Source: Metaphire vulgaris (taxonomy: Eukaryota; Annelida; Clitellata; Crassiclitellata; Megascolecidae). Taken from it: DNA of 64,000 nucleotides. The translations under genes were made by a program, and so were the position numbers. How positions within the stretch are numbered: position 1 is the stretch's first letter; every line of letters starts with the position of its first letter. Under the pieces are notes generated by a model. It was not told where the DNA came from. It did not search any database and worked only from the letters and a program-made list of their open reading frames with translations. The DNA lies in NCBI GenBank assembly GCA_018105865.1, contig CM030832.1, forward strand, positions 24,117,782 to 24,181,781, in the 5' to 3' direction. Below, piece by piece: positions 34,953 to 46,553 of the stretch.

Positions 34953-35299
34953 AATTATGCAATGGACAGCACTTTAATAATAGGCATCCCTACTCAGAAT
35001 ACGTTTGTACATAATTACTAAGTTGCGTTTTGTCATTTGAAAAAAAATTCCTGACCTAAGTATTTTGCTGATTTTACCAAAATGAAAGGTGCTGATTCCA
35101 GCTATGATGCAAAAATATATGAAATACGTGAATTTTTCGCTAATACGGAATGCTTCGTTAAAGTTGTTGAAGTGAAATGTTAGAGATGATGAGAAATTCT
35201 GAAGAAGCGAGAACACGCAATATGTTTTATTCAAGCTAGAAAGGAGTGTTTCTTCCAACCGAGAGAGCAAAAAAGAGCAATAGCTAGTTGTTTAAATTT

Positions 35300-36390
35300 A
35301 AATTTTGAGGCAGTAATCTTCTCTTTGTGGATGCTTTGGTATAGTTATGATCACAATTGTCACGCTGTAGACATCATGTTTGAGTTTCATCAGCAAAGTC
35401 ATCTACGTTCCATGGTCTCGACGTCTTCATGGAAACGTTCTCTTTGTTCTTCACTCATGACTCCAAGATTTGAAGGGAAATAGTTCAGGTGGACATGAAG
35501 GAAATGCAACTTGACACTCAAGCTTGCTTGCAGTCTTTTGAAAGCAATCAACATAATTTAAAATAAAAAGGGTCATAATTATCGGTTCTCAAGTTGCCAA
35601 GAAAGTCAGTAATCGGGTCGGAAAAAGGAGACCAAGCATCTTTGTCTCTGGTCAGAAGTCTAATTTGTGGGCCATCAAATATACCAGCTTTCAACTTCCT
35701 CGTTTTAAAGAGCAGGAAATTTTGCACAGATGTAGGCTACTTGAAGCATTCACCATCTCGATCCACATTCCTAGCAAACTGTTTCACGAGTCCTAGTTGT
35801 ATGTGCAAGGAAGGGAGTGACACTTTATGGGGAATAACACTTTATGAAGATTAACAAGTGGTTAATTCTTGATATTCTTTTCACCGACCTTGAATTGCTC
35901 TCTGACTGGACGTTCTTTCTTTGTATTATGTCCTGCCCTTAATCGACTATCCCAAAGGCACAGAAAGCAAGGAAATTTGGTGTATCCGCTTAGCTGTCCT
36001 AGAAGCAAGAATATAACCTTCAAGTCGCCACATAAAGTCCAGCAATGGTCGCTATATTTGATTTTCTGGACAATGGTTCTCATGGTTTCCTAATTTTCTT
36101 TCAGATTTACTGAGTGAGGAATAGGAATGGTCGCCAACAATTATTTCCATTGTGAAGTAAAACAAACTTTGGACTCTTCTTTTTGAACTGTCAATAGAAA
36201 GCCTTCATTCTTCGGTTACAAAGCAACCACATCCCATTGATTCAATAAGTCCTTTGATGTTGATGCAGCTAACAAGCTCCTCCTCCATATGGAAATATTT
36301 CTTGAGAGCACTTGATAAATTATTCAAGAGGCATGCTGCGAGACAAGAGTTGCTTTTTGCGAAAATAAAATTGACAGATCGACTCAACTA
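35300..36390 (-). pseudogene. TE-Y family coding fragment, minus strand
   Basis: On the minus strand the order is KKYFHMEEELVSCINIKGLI, then CGDLKVIFLLLGQLSGYTKF, PCFLCLWDSRLRAGH and VSLPSLHIQLGLVKQFARN. These match, in order, the middle of the protein encoded at 38600-39480 (FFKKS..., KNIYLPPLHIKLGLMKNFVK), but the copy is divergent and frameshifted. It holds the CGDLKV...CFLC segment missing or mutated in the plus-strand copy. Probably a second, older TE-Y insertion. Confidence 0.7.
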
Positions 36391-37089
36391 GCTGATTAGA
36401 TAGTCTTAATTGCTTTCAGCCATATAAAATTTACCCTCTATGAAAATTGGATGACCTTATGCACATAAATTATATTGCAGTTATACAGAGTATTGAAAGT
36501 GAGTATCATGTCTATAATTGTTTGCATACAGACGACATATTAGCCTTACCAATGTAACGATGGTTTTATGATGAACTGATCTAAACGAATAATAATAGTA
36601 ATAAAATTAAATAATAATAAATAAGGTTTAGTTTGGTTCAGTAACTTCAGTACATTGTACCCTGTATGAGGACCATCATGTTTTACCCTTTCACTCATTC
36701 GTTGATTCACATAATAATATTACAGTCGTGCGCTGCAATCTCATTAATTACCCTGTTGTGAACATTAATAGGCCTAATCCTCCCTCGGATATATATTATA
36801 TAGGCTTATTATCGGAGTCATTTTATCATTACACAATTCTTCCATGTTTAATCCTAAATGACAACACAGGTTTACAAATTTTTTTTTGAAAATTGTCTGA
36901 GTTTTTTCAACTGATTTATGACAATTTGGTACTGCTGAAACTTAAATTGACACTGGTTTCTTAGGATCAGGTCAGGTTTTTTGCTAATTTGATTTTTAAA
37001 AATCTAGTCTTATAACTAAATTGATTGCATTTTGTAACATTAGAGGGCAACCCACACAAAATTTTGTCTGTTGTCTCAGAAGTTATACT

Positions 37090-37560
37090 TATATTTTTGG
37101 GTATACTTAGGGTACTGATTCCAAATATGGCACCAGATTTTTTTCTATCAGCTCTAGTTTTTGAGATTCGGCCATATATGCTAGACTGTAAGTGCGTGAT
37201 AATTGCCTATATCACAGGGAAACAACAAAAATTTGTGTTGCCTTGTTTCCCTAGAAGTAAGACCTGTTTCTTAGTATATTTAGGGTGCTGATTCCAAATA
37301 TGGCATCAGATTTTTTCTACCACCTCTAGTATTTGAGATTCGCCATATATTCTAGACTGGAAGTGCATGATAATTGCCTATCTCACAGGGTAACAATAAA
37401 AATTTGTGTTGCCATGTTTCCCTAGAAGTAAGACCTGTTTCTTGATATATTTAGGGTGCTGATTCCAAATCTGGCATCAGATTTTCCCTATCAGCTCTAG
37501 TTTTTTTGGATATGGCCATATATCCTATATTGGAAGTGCATGATAAATGTATATATTTGC
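37090..37560. repeat. Tandem array, about 180-bp unit, subterminal in TE-Y
   Basis: About two and a half copies of a unit with GGGTGCTGATTCCAAATATGG, CCATATAT and CCCTAGAAGTAAGACCTG. The inverted counterpart lies near 45905-46150. Confidence 0.88.
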
Positions 37561-38140
37561 TTTATGTAGCTTTTGACTGCTCTCATCTAAAGGTCTTTGT
37601 TAATAACATTAAAGCTCTTACATTTCCCGAAGAAATGAATTGAAATATGTGCAGTATAATCAAGGTTTTTGTTTCCTGTGCAATTTCTGGTGTTCCAGGT
37701 AGATTTTGTCATGCTGATTACAGGAATAATTTTGAAATTTTCCTATCACGTAAGTTTTTTGAGAAAAAGCTGATTTTAAATTTTAAAATTATAAGAATTT
37801 TAAAATCGTGGTTTTCGACAGTTATCTGAGTTATGGGTATTCAGGTTAGGCAAGAATCTTATGTGACCGCCATAACAGATGTAATATGCACTGCTGGCTC
37901 ACTTAACTACATGGATTTTGAAAATTAGTATAACTAGGCATGTCCAGACATGCCCAGACGCGCCCAAACCTGTCTTCAAGACTACATGCCTAGCATGTAT
38001 TGTTGCTATGGTTACGCAGTCCTATATAAATACCAAGCAGCACTAGGAAGCAGCTGCAGTCTTTCTATTTGATGAGATATAACTGTTTAGTTAAAGGCTG
38101 TGAATTGAATATATTAACTAATTTAATTAAAGTTTCTGAA

Positions 38141-39484
38141 ATGTCGCGTCGATGTCGCAATAGCAGTGACACGTTCTTCTACATCTGTGGAGAGTTTACG
38201 TTGAAATCACAGAAGCGGAGTATGACAGCAATCATAAAGAAAGGATATGAGTTATACTTTGGATGCAAAATTGGCGACCAGGACAAAGTATGGGCACCCC
38301 ATATATGTTGTTCATCTTGTGCTACCAGTCTGCGAGCTTGGCTTGCAGGTAAGCGTCCATCCATGCCATTCGCCATACCAATGATATGGAGGGAGCAGAA
38401 TAATCATGTAACGGATTGCTATTTCTGCATGACGAATGTTGCAGGAATTTCTTCAAAGAATAGGAAGTCTATTGAGTATCCTAACCTTGCCTCGGCAATG
38501 AGACCAGTTCCACACGACGAGAGTCTTCCTGTTCCAACCCCCCGAGTTTTGGACACTGGAGAACGAGGACGAGCATGCAGAGACAGATGAAATGCTGCAG
38601 GTAGTTGATGATTCAACTACGAAAGACCCAGAGTTTGAACCATCGACATCCAGCAATCCTCATTTGATTTCTCATTCAGAGCTCAATGATCTGGTCAGAG
38701 ACTTAGATTTGTCAAAAAATCAAGCAGAATTGCTTGGATCTAGGTTGCAAGGATGGAATCTGCTCTCTCCAGGTACAAAACTTTCAGTATTTCGTAAACG
38801 GCATGAAGACTTGACTCGATTCTTCAAAAAATCGACAGTCTTACTTTTTGCATTGACATTGATGGATTGCTTTCTGCTTTCGGCTGTAAGCACAATCCAT
38901 CCGAATGGCGACTTTTTGTTGACTCTTCGCTGTTAAGTTTAAAGGCTGTTTTGCTGCACAATGGCAATTCATACCCTTCAGTACCCATTGGACATGCTGC
39001 TTACATGAAGGAAACATATGAGAACATGCAGCTGCTATTGAAACACATAGAATACTCGATACTGGAATATATGTGGAGATCTGAAAGTTGTTGCATTTCT
39101 ACTCGGTCTGCAGCTAGGCTACACCAAGTACTGCTGCTTTTTTTGCGAGTGGGACAGCCGAGCTAGAGATTCACATTATGTGAGAAAGGTCTGGCCACCT
39201 CGCAGGGACTTGGTTGCAGGACAGAAGAACGTTAAACATGATCCTCTCGTTGATCCGAAGAACATTTATCTCCCACCTTTGCACATCAAACTTGGGTTAA
39301 TGAAAAACTTTGTCAAAGCAATGAACAAAGAAAGTGAAGCCTTTACATACTTACGACAGAGGTTTCCACGCACCAGTGATTTTAAAATAAAAAAGGCGTT
39401 TTTGTTGGCCCACAGATTCAAGAGATGCTCAAGGACAGTCACTTTGAGGGCCTTCTGCAGGGTGCCGATCATGTTGCCTGGACA
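38141..39484 (+). pseudogene. TE-Y protein, N-terminal and central part, interrupted
   Basis: Starts at ATG 38141 with MSRRCRNSSDTFFYICGEFT, then HICCSSCATSLRAWLAGKRP, WREQNNHVTDCYFC and RPVPHDESLPVPTPR. It continues in shifted frames with SELNDLVRDLDLSKNQAELL, GWNLLSPGTKLSVFRKRHED, EWRLFVDSSLLSLKAVLLHN, SYPSVPIGHAAYMKETYENM and LPPLHIKLGLMKNFVKAMNK. The paired CxxC motifs at the start suggest a zinc-binding domain. Proteins of this kind are, as I recall, common as 'uncharacterized' predictions in cnidarian and arthropod genomes, and their repetitive nature points to a transposon. The biochemical role is unknown. At least three frameshifts are visible, and the copy is split by another transposon at 39485. 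Confidence 0.75.
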
Positions 39485-40189
39485 GTAGGGTGGAGTGAAA
39501 AAAACTTCTGTTGGAATTTTTAATTCCAATAGTGATCAAAAGTTGCCTATGATAGCGCACAAGTACTGCAAGAAATTTGGCAGTCTCACGTTGACGTCTT
39601 CTGCCTTCTACCGGACGATTTAAAGACGGATGTAGTGAAAGAATTGGGAAAAAACATAAAAATTGTAATTAAAGAATCCAATTCCTAATAAAAGTTGCAT
39701 AACAACATATAGATAAAAAGTGACAAATATGAGCTTGATATGTATACATCTTCTACCCACTACCGACTCAGTTACATTATTAATATGTGAAAGTACCAAG
39801 AATGAACGTGAACACTGAACAACATTAATAGCCTACTTATTGTAATACTTCAGCTTATGTAAATTGGTGTGGTCTATTCACTGTAATCACAGATAGCGCT
39901 GGACCAAAGTTATATTCAGAATATTCACATTAGTTTGCATTGGAAATGAAATTGTTTAGTAACGAAATCACGCTTTGTTGTGAATGCGGACATTGTCTTC
40001 CTAGCTTCAAATTTTGCTCGGACTAATCCATCTCTTGCATGTTGTCCAACAACCCTCAATGCTGACTCTGTAACGGCCTTAATTTGCAGCGTCCAAGTTT
40101 CAGTTGATCAAAACAGTCAAAGTTTGACTCTGGCAGCGAGGTAGGCATCGGGGACAGGTAATGGAATACTTTTCTAATAAAATATGCAT

Positions 40190-40735
40190 TTTTAATTTAT
40201 ATTGCGCCCATTTTATCATCACATTTTGACCTTCATTGTTATATGCTCTTCTGCCTTGACAGTTACGGATTTCGCAAATATACATTACTCAAATATTTTC
40301 TCATCAGAAAGTCAATAATAATATAAAGCACCTTTAATTTTCATTTTATAGGCTAATTTATATAGCGCAATTTTACAAAATTCACTTTTATATACTCTTC
40401 TGCATTGACCGTTAATTTCCAAATATGCATTATTCAAATATTATTTCATCACAAAGTCAAGGTAATATAATATAAAGCATATGTAATTTTCATTTATATA
40501 GCGCCCATTTATATAGCGCATTTTGCACAAATTCACTTTTATATACTCTTCTGCCTTGACAGTTACGGATTTCGCAAATATGCATTATTCAAATATTTTT
40601 GGTCACAAAGTCATGGTAACATAATATAAAGCACCTGTAATTTTCATTTATATAGCGCCCATTTATCATTTATATATGGCAATTTTACTTTCCCATTCAT
40701 TATATAATCTTCTGCCTTCAAATACTGATTTCTCT
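40190..40735. repeat. Tandem array, about 190-bp unit, in TE-X
   Basis: About three copies with TTTTCATTTATATAGCGCCCAT, TATACTCTTCTGCCTTGACAG and CAAATATGCATTATTCAAAT. Confidence 0.85.
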
Positions 40736-40749
40736 TACCGCCTTTTAGC

Positions 40750-41280
40750 AAATGAATTGAATTGTAGTAATAAGGCGCTACATAAATTTGCGCTATATAA
40801 ATTATATTGAGCAGATTCTACCGTCAGGTGTCTAAGTTTGGTCTCAAATCCTTCATTGCAGTTATTGACTTTACTGTATAAACGCGTGTTTGAAAATGGA
40901 TTTTGGCGTCTGAATTGAATTGTACTAATAAGGCGCTACATAAATTTGCGCTTATAAATGAAATTGAGCGGATTCTATCTCAGGTGTCTAAGTTTGGTCT
41001 CAAATACCTTCATTGCAGTTATTGACTTTACTGTATAAACGCGTGTTTGGTTTCCCTTTTGCGTATCCATTGAATTGGTGAGATGCTATTAAGTTTGCGC
41101 TATATAAATGAAATTGAGCGGATTAACCACTAAGCGTCAGGTGTATTTCTGTTTGCTTTCAAATACCTTTATTGCAGTTATTGACTTTACTGTATAAGCT
41201 TTATTTGAAATTCCCAACTTTTAGCGTATTTGAATTGTATTTAATAAGGCGCTAAATAAATGTAAATGTCCACATAAATA
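40750..41280. repeat. Tandem array, about 165-bp unit, in TE-X
   Basis: About three copies with AATAAGGCGCTACATAAATT, GAGCGGATTCTA and CAGTTATTGACTTTACTGTA. Confidence 0.85.
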
Positions 41281-41735
41281 AAGACCACATAGAGTGAATA
41301 TGATACTAACATCAGATGTCAATGAATATCTCTAGCTATTGGATTCTATTTCGAATCTATTCGTATCTCGAGTCTTCAATAATGTTTTAGGCAAACCTAA
41401 TAACGTCGTTTGGAGTAATAACGTCGTTTCGCCCCAAAAATAATCAAACGCTTTTGGTAAAAGTCATTTACACAATTAATCTAACGCCAAGGAGGTTAAT
41501 ATCTTGTTACATTACATTACATCTTGCCCGTATCACGTAATGGGTTAACCTTCTGTCTGTTTTCTTTGCCCGTGTCACGTAACCAACGCTACGAGGTTAA
41601 TCTGAGAATGCTTGAGTATGGCAAGGAAAGGACTTTCAATTGCTGATTTGTCGGCATTGTTGAACAACAACTGTTCCAGTTCGTCATCACTTATGACCTT
41701 AGTTAGAGGCGGCTCAGTAATTTCAAATATATCAA

Positions 41736-42329
41736 TTAATTCCGTATAATCGGATGCATTAAATCGCAGACTAGGAGGTTGAAATATGCGAACTCCTCTC
41801 TCTCTGGCTTATTGCACGATCGAGCCTTCATTATCCGTCTCAGTCCCAATTCTCGAATTGCTTTTCGCTCATCCAGGATCATTGAGAGAAGTAAATTTTC
41901 AGGATGAGCATAGAAGGCGTTTCTCTCAATGACCGGATCGACTATCGACTTCAAATCATCAGGCAAATATCGCGATTTGTTAACGAGCATCCACAGATGC
42001 TTTGCACCATCTTTGCAGGACGGCTTGCACTTTACTGCAAACCATACAGGGGCGTAGACCTTCAATACGTACTCTGTGATTGTCGAGAGAGACTTGCTTG
42101 GTTCCTTGGTGGCTATGTACAGGCGTAGTACTCTGCTAGCTAGAGTCAACCAACGAGACATTACGAGTTTTCCCAGACTTTGATTCAACAGTGCTTCATC
42201 GCATGAACCACTATTGAAAGCTCGACACATGTCATACAAGTATCTCTGATCTGTGCTGAGATCCTGCAAAACAGAGTCAGGTAGCACTTGTAAATCGCAT
42301 TCAAATTCCTTGAACTGAACCATTGGCAT
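41736..42329 (-). pseudogene. TE-X transposase-like gene, C-terminal part
   Basis: Open frame of 197 codons on the minus strand. Conserved-looking stretches are FECDLQVLPDSVLQDLSTDQ, ARYL-like LYDMCRAFNSG, SRWLTLASRVLRLYIATKEP, YAPVWFAVKCKPSCKDGAKH and FYAHPENLLLSMILDERKAI. I recall very similar uncharacterised proteins in cnidarians and arthropods, where the repetitive distribution suggests a transposase. Catalytic acids cannot be assigned from one sequence. It is continuous in order with the fragment at 42530-43039 but in another frame. Confidence 0.65.
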
Positions 42330-43039
42330 ATTCTCACATCATTGAAGTTGTTGTCCAAGTGGGCCTGAAAAACTGCGTGGTCCTGTAGTAATGCCGTCAA
42401 GATGTTCGAACAGGTGACGTAGTGGCAGCTCGTTGCCATGCAATAGGCATATGAACCAGTGTAAAGGACGCTTCAGATGCACTTCTAGCAATCAGATGAT
42501 ACCACCCTTATGTCCCGTGTTAACTGCCATCACAACCTATGGCTGCCAACGATTGGATGCTTATCTTTATTTCTTCTAAGAAATCTGATATGCCCTCCTG
42601 TATAAAACGCATCATTGCCACACACTGGAGCAATATGTCCCTGATAGTTTGAGTTGGGTTCTTCAATCAGCACTATGTGCTCTTCAAAAACAGTCCTGCG
42701 ATGCAGCTTACCTCCAACCTCTTTCTGCATTAGGGTCTTGTCTTTTCTGCCATCGAAGTACAAACCACGAAGATTCGTGGTTCTGCTTGCAGACTCTGTG
42801 ATCAGATCTTCACGCAGCCGTTTTCTTTCTTTTCGAAGTTTTGATCGGTCAATAACTTCAGATTTATCGCCAGGTGTTACCATTCCAAAGTCTGTAAGTA
42901 TGCTTGATGCAATGTCTGCTGCAGCTCTATCAGATATTCCATATCTTTCTGCAGCTTCAAACTGCAAATATTGGACAGTCCGGCGCTTTTCTCCGACTAC
43001 TTTCAGCCATAATAATTCCGCATTTACTGATAAAAACAA
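42330..43039 (-). pseudogene. TE-X transposase-like gene, N-terminal and middle part
   Basis: The minus-strand frame 42530-43039 encodes TVQYLQFEAAERYGISDRAA, a basic segment SKLRKERKRLRED, LRGLYFDGRKDKTL and HIVLIEEPNSNYQGHIAPVC. Between 42330 and 42530, in other frames and with an in-frame TGA, follows NTGHKGGII and then LKRPLHWFICLLHGNELPLR. The family order is clear, but frameshifts and stops show this copy is dead. Confidence 0.65.
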
Positions 43040-43343
43040 TAATTAGCCGGGCATCGTCTTCAACTAGGCCACGGTAGTCGTGCGCGACGTTTATTTGCAA
43101 AATCGTGGCTAATGCACAGTAGTAAAAATAGACTTATGTAATGTCAATATGAAATGTTGCAACCGAAAATGGCTTAAAATTTCAAAAAATCAATATGGCG
43201 TCTTTAAATCGTCCGGTAGAGGGCAGAAGACGTCAACATGTGACTGCCAAATTTCTTGCAGTACTTGTGCGCTATCATAGGCAACTTTTGATCACTATTG
43301 GAATTAAAAATTCCCAAAACAGTTTTTTTTCACTCCACCCTAC

Positions 43344-43700
43344 TGGACAGCCTTCAGGGATGTTGTTGCTAACTTTCTGGGCAACTATAAGGAGGCGCCA
43401 AACTATGTTGAACAAGTTGGAAATCTGCTACAAGCTTACAAGGCAATGAAATGCAACATGTCACTGAAGATACACTTCCTTCATTCTCACTTGGACTTCT
43501 TCCAATCTCGGCGCAATCTGATGCGCCGCCAGGAAGTGATGAACATGGTGAAAGATTTCACAAAAACATTGCCAGCATCGAGAAACGCTACCCCCCGTGG
43601 CGACAGGATGAACATGGTGGAAGATTCCGTCTTGCCATCGAGAAACGCTACCGGGAGACTAGTCCGTTGGTCACTGATACTGTTGGTCACTGACACGTGA
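43344..43700 (+). pseudogene. TE-Y protein, C-terminal part
   Basis: Resumes the TE-Y frame directly after the TE-X duplication: AFRDVVANFLGNYKEAPNYV, then AMKCNMSLKIHFLHSHLDFF. After a shift comes SDEHGERFHKNIASIEKRYP, ending in a stop near 43693. The last part contains a local duplication (ATCGAGAAACGCTAC twice, near 43578 and 43639). Confidence 0.72.
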
Positions 43701-43976
43701 GGACAGTGACTACAAACGAAAATCTACAGCAAAACATTTCTAATTTTCTCATGTCTTGTCATTATTGCCTAGATCCTTCTGTAGGACTATGTTGCAGAAG
43801 ACGTTACAATACTAAATGCTAAATTGTCGATTTCTTAAAAACCTTACGTGATACAGAAATTCTAATTACATATTTATGTTCAGCAAGTCAAAATCTATTA
43901 GTTTCACCAAAATTTGTAGAGGAAACAAAAACTTGCATAAAATTTGTTGACCAGTGTTATCTATATATATATATAT

Positions 43977-45604
43977 TCTCGATGTCCGGCGGACGGTCCG
44001 ACGGCAACACGGCAGGTATTGCAAGACGCTGTTGTCATTGACAACCAAATATTGTTTAATCAAAACTGTATTATTATCAACGGAGCGTTTAACGAAGCGT
44101 CTTAATTGCAGCTTAAACCCCGTCCCCTTCCCTCTCCCCATCCCTCCCTCAACCCCAATCCCGCCAGGCCTCAACCCCCTTCCCGCCCTGGCCCCCAAAC
44201 CCCTTTTCCCTTCCCTCTCTCAATCCCCGCCCCCAACTTCCCTCTCCCATCCCTTTCTCCCATCCCTCCCCATCCCTCCCCTCCCCAATCGCCCCGGCCC
44301 CAACCCATTCCTGCCCGGCCCCAAACTTCCGTTCCCCTTCCATACCCGTCCTGCCCCGTCCGACAGGCCCCAAACCCCCGTTCCCTTCTCTCTCCCCACC
44401 CCTCTCCCAACCCCGTACTTACACAACGCTGCTACGAAAACCCGTACCACCCCTCTCCCAACCCCCGTACTTATACAACGCTGCTACGAAAACCCGTACA
44501 ATCCACTTTCCTCCTCCCAAACTCCCTTCACTCTCCCAATGTACTGCCCCTGTTATTATATATATTTACTCCTTCCTAACCTCAAAACCTATTTTTTAAA
44601 ATTTAACCCCTCAAGTGGAGATTAAATTTTCAGACGCCGTCACCGTACTGGGGATTTAACTTTTGGAAAAGCGTTCTTCAGAAATGATTGCTGTAACGTT
44701 TTACAATTGCTATATCTCAGGCTATGTAGGAGCTAAAAACATGAGGTTTGCACCATTGTTTAGATTGTTTATTCCTCTTTCTAACCGTCCGTGCAAAACA
44801 AAAATATTTGGAGGCAGAGTCCACTTTACGGCCTAAAATATCACCCTCTCCCCCAACAAATTTTAAAGCCCCCTAGCAGAATATTTTCAGCGTAACCCCA
44901 CTTTGGTCAGCAGCAAAGTTATAAATGGATGTCAGAGGAACAAAATAAACCAAAATGTTTGAAAATCGGTTGACATTTGGTAAAGATCTATCAATTCTAA
45001 CCCGATAACCCAATGTTTGAACATAATTATTATCGGTGAATTTCGCGAAAGTTTTGAATTCTGAGAATTCTGATCAAAATTACATGATCCAGCGAAGGCA
45101 TTATGTCCATTCCCATTGTTGCTATTGCTGGTTCGTGACTGAATTCCTAAATCGATTTCTGTTCCATTAAATATTTTAATTTTAGTTTCCTACTTTTTTG
45201 AATTTGCTATATCTCAGGCTATATAAGAGCTCAGAAGATGAGATTTGCACCATTGTTTAGCCTTTTTATCCCTCTTTCTAACCGTCCGTGCAAAACAAAA
45301 CAAGTCTAGCGTTCACGAGGTTTGCGACAATAAAGTGAGAATAAGGAGCAGGCTATTGGTCGGAGTGAAAAAGCAGTACAGCAAACAGGAGAATCAAGCA
45401 CTGCATGTCGTTCGACACTGCCAAATCATTACACTAACGTTGACTATCAAGTTTCAGAAAATTCACGCGAATGGGTGTTAACTCGGTTGAAGGAAAAGGC
45501 GGCGAGTTAGGGAAATTAATTGCGCAAAATCCTATTGCATTTGCACAAAATTGGGTGGTAAAACAGCCAATATCCCCCGTCATTTTTGACGGGTAAACAC
45601 CTAG
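43977..45604 (+). mobile_element. Helitron-like element, copy 2
   Basis: Same ends as 18401-20049: 5' TCTCGATGTCCGGCGG, 3' hairpin CCCGTCATTTTTGACGGG (45580-45597) and terminal CTAG at 45601-45604, with T flanks. The C-rich tract is shorter (44110-44540). It lies within the 3' part of TE-Y, a different context from copy 1. This proves mobility and fixes both boundaries. No coding capacity was seen. Confidence 0.75.
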
Positions 45605-46545
45605 TATTATTTAATTAGATAAGCACGATTCATGAAAACTGTTTTGAGGTAATTGTGGATGAAGGAGCATTAACAGATCTTCAGGGTACATTTAGAAATA
45701 CAATTGCATGTTAAATGCTTGAATGCCATTTTGTTCTTATTTCTAGTGTGACAAAGTGATTGACAACTAAATCAGTAATTAATATAGTTGTATTTAAATA
45801 TGTAATAGTTGTTGCTTTGAAGATTTTTACTGTTCAATGATAGAATTTGAATTGATTAAGGATTCTGCATTTAACGCATTATTAGTAGAACCAAAATACA
45901 AGAACGACTAAGCCCCGTATCTCAAAAACTAGAGCTGATTGGGCAAAACGGATAACATTTTTGGAATCAGAGCACCAAAATTACTCAAGAATAGGTCTTA
46001 CTTTGCAGGCAACAAACTGTTTCTTGACCATTTCATTATAATGAAATCTGCAAGACGTAGATATATAAAATACATGCATATATGAAAAATCATCATGTAG
46101 CGATATATAAAAAAGTTGACCTGATTGAGCAAAACCAATATTATATTTGAATTTAGGACATCGAAATTGTCCTAAATCGGTTGAGAAAACTTAGACAATA
46201 AATTTGATGTAAACCAGTGCAATCAATCAATATACAGCTAACAATTATTGCAAAGAAAATTGATGAATTTCTCGTAATTAATTGTGTGCATAAATAAAGG
46301 CAACATATCAATCTAGCTATGGATGAGGATTTTATGATGACGCGATCAGAGAAAATAAAGAGCATTTTGTCTAATTATATTGGCAGAAATAGTCGCCATT
46401 GGCCTAGGCTACAGTAACCTTGTGTTTGTTAAAGCTGAAGAACTTAATAGGATTTTGTGATGCTCAAATTTCAGAGAACCCGTAAAACTATTTTATTTTG
46501 CAGTAGACTTCAAGATAATTTTAAACAGTGAGATAATGTGACTAA
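45605..46545. other. Right end of TE-Y and resumed lectin B intron 2
   Basis: Up to about 46217 this is TE-Y (inverted subterminal unit and TIR). From about 46218 the sequence matches intron 2 of units A and C (for example GCGATCAGAGAAA.TAAAGAGCATTTTG, and TGCTCAAATTTCAG near 46460). Confidence 0.65.
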
Positions 46546-46553
46546 TGTTATAG

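Larger units (their letters stand above)
39485..43343 (-). mobile_element. TE-X: 3.86 kb DNA transposon inserted into the TE-Y gene
   Basis: Termini GTAGGGTGGAGTG and CACTCCACCCTAC belong to inverted repeats of about 148 bp (39485-39632 and 43196-43343). They are flanked by a 6-bp duplication TGGACA (39479-39484 and 43344-43349). With one TGGACA copy retained, the TE-Y frame runs straight across the junction, which fixes the boundaries. On the minus strand it carries a broken transposase-like gene (41736-43039). Two tandem arrays fill the other half. The 6-bp target duplication is compatible with IS3EU- or Dada-type elements, but I cannot assign the superfamily. Confidence 0.88.
36868..46217 (+). 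mobile_element. TE-Y: about 9.3 kb TIR transposon with nested insertions
   Basis: Imperfect inverted termini of about 65 bp lie at 36868-36950 (GGTTTACAAATTT, then TTGTCTGAGTTTTTTCAACT) and 46145-46217 (reverse complement). Just inside the left end is a tandem array of about 180-bp units (37090-37560), and a unit of the same array is inverted inside the right end (45905-46150). Between them is a plus-strand coding region (38141-39484 and 43350-43700) for an unnamed protein family. Without the nested 3.86 kb transposon and the 1.63 kb Helitron-like element, TE-Y would be about 3.9 kb. Target duplication and superfamily were not determined. It lies in intron 2 of lectin gene B. A deleted copy is in unit A (23690-25530). 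Confidence 0.65.

Noticed and set aside
35594..36093. Plus-strand frames at 35594-35854 and 35869-36093
   Set aside because: Shadows of the minus-strand TE-Y fragment, which shows the family motifs.
37090..41280. Tandem units as a CRISPR array
   Set aside because: Units of 165-190 bp are contiguous and similar over their whole length. There is no short-repeat/unique-spacer pattern, and the DNA is eukaryotic.
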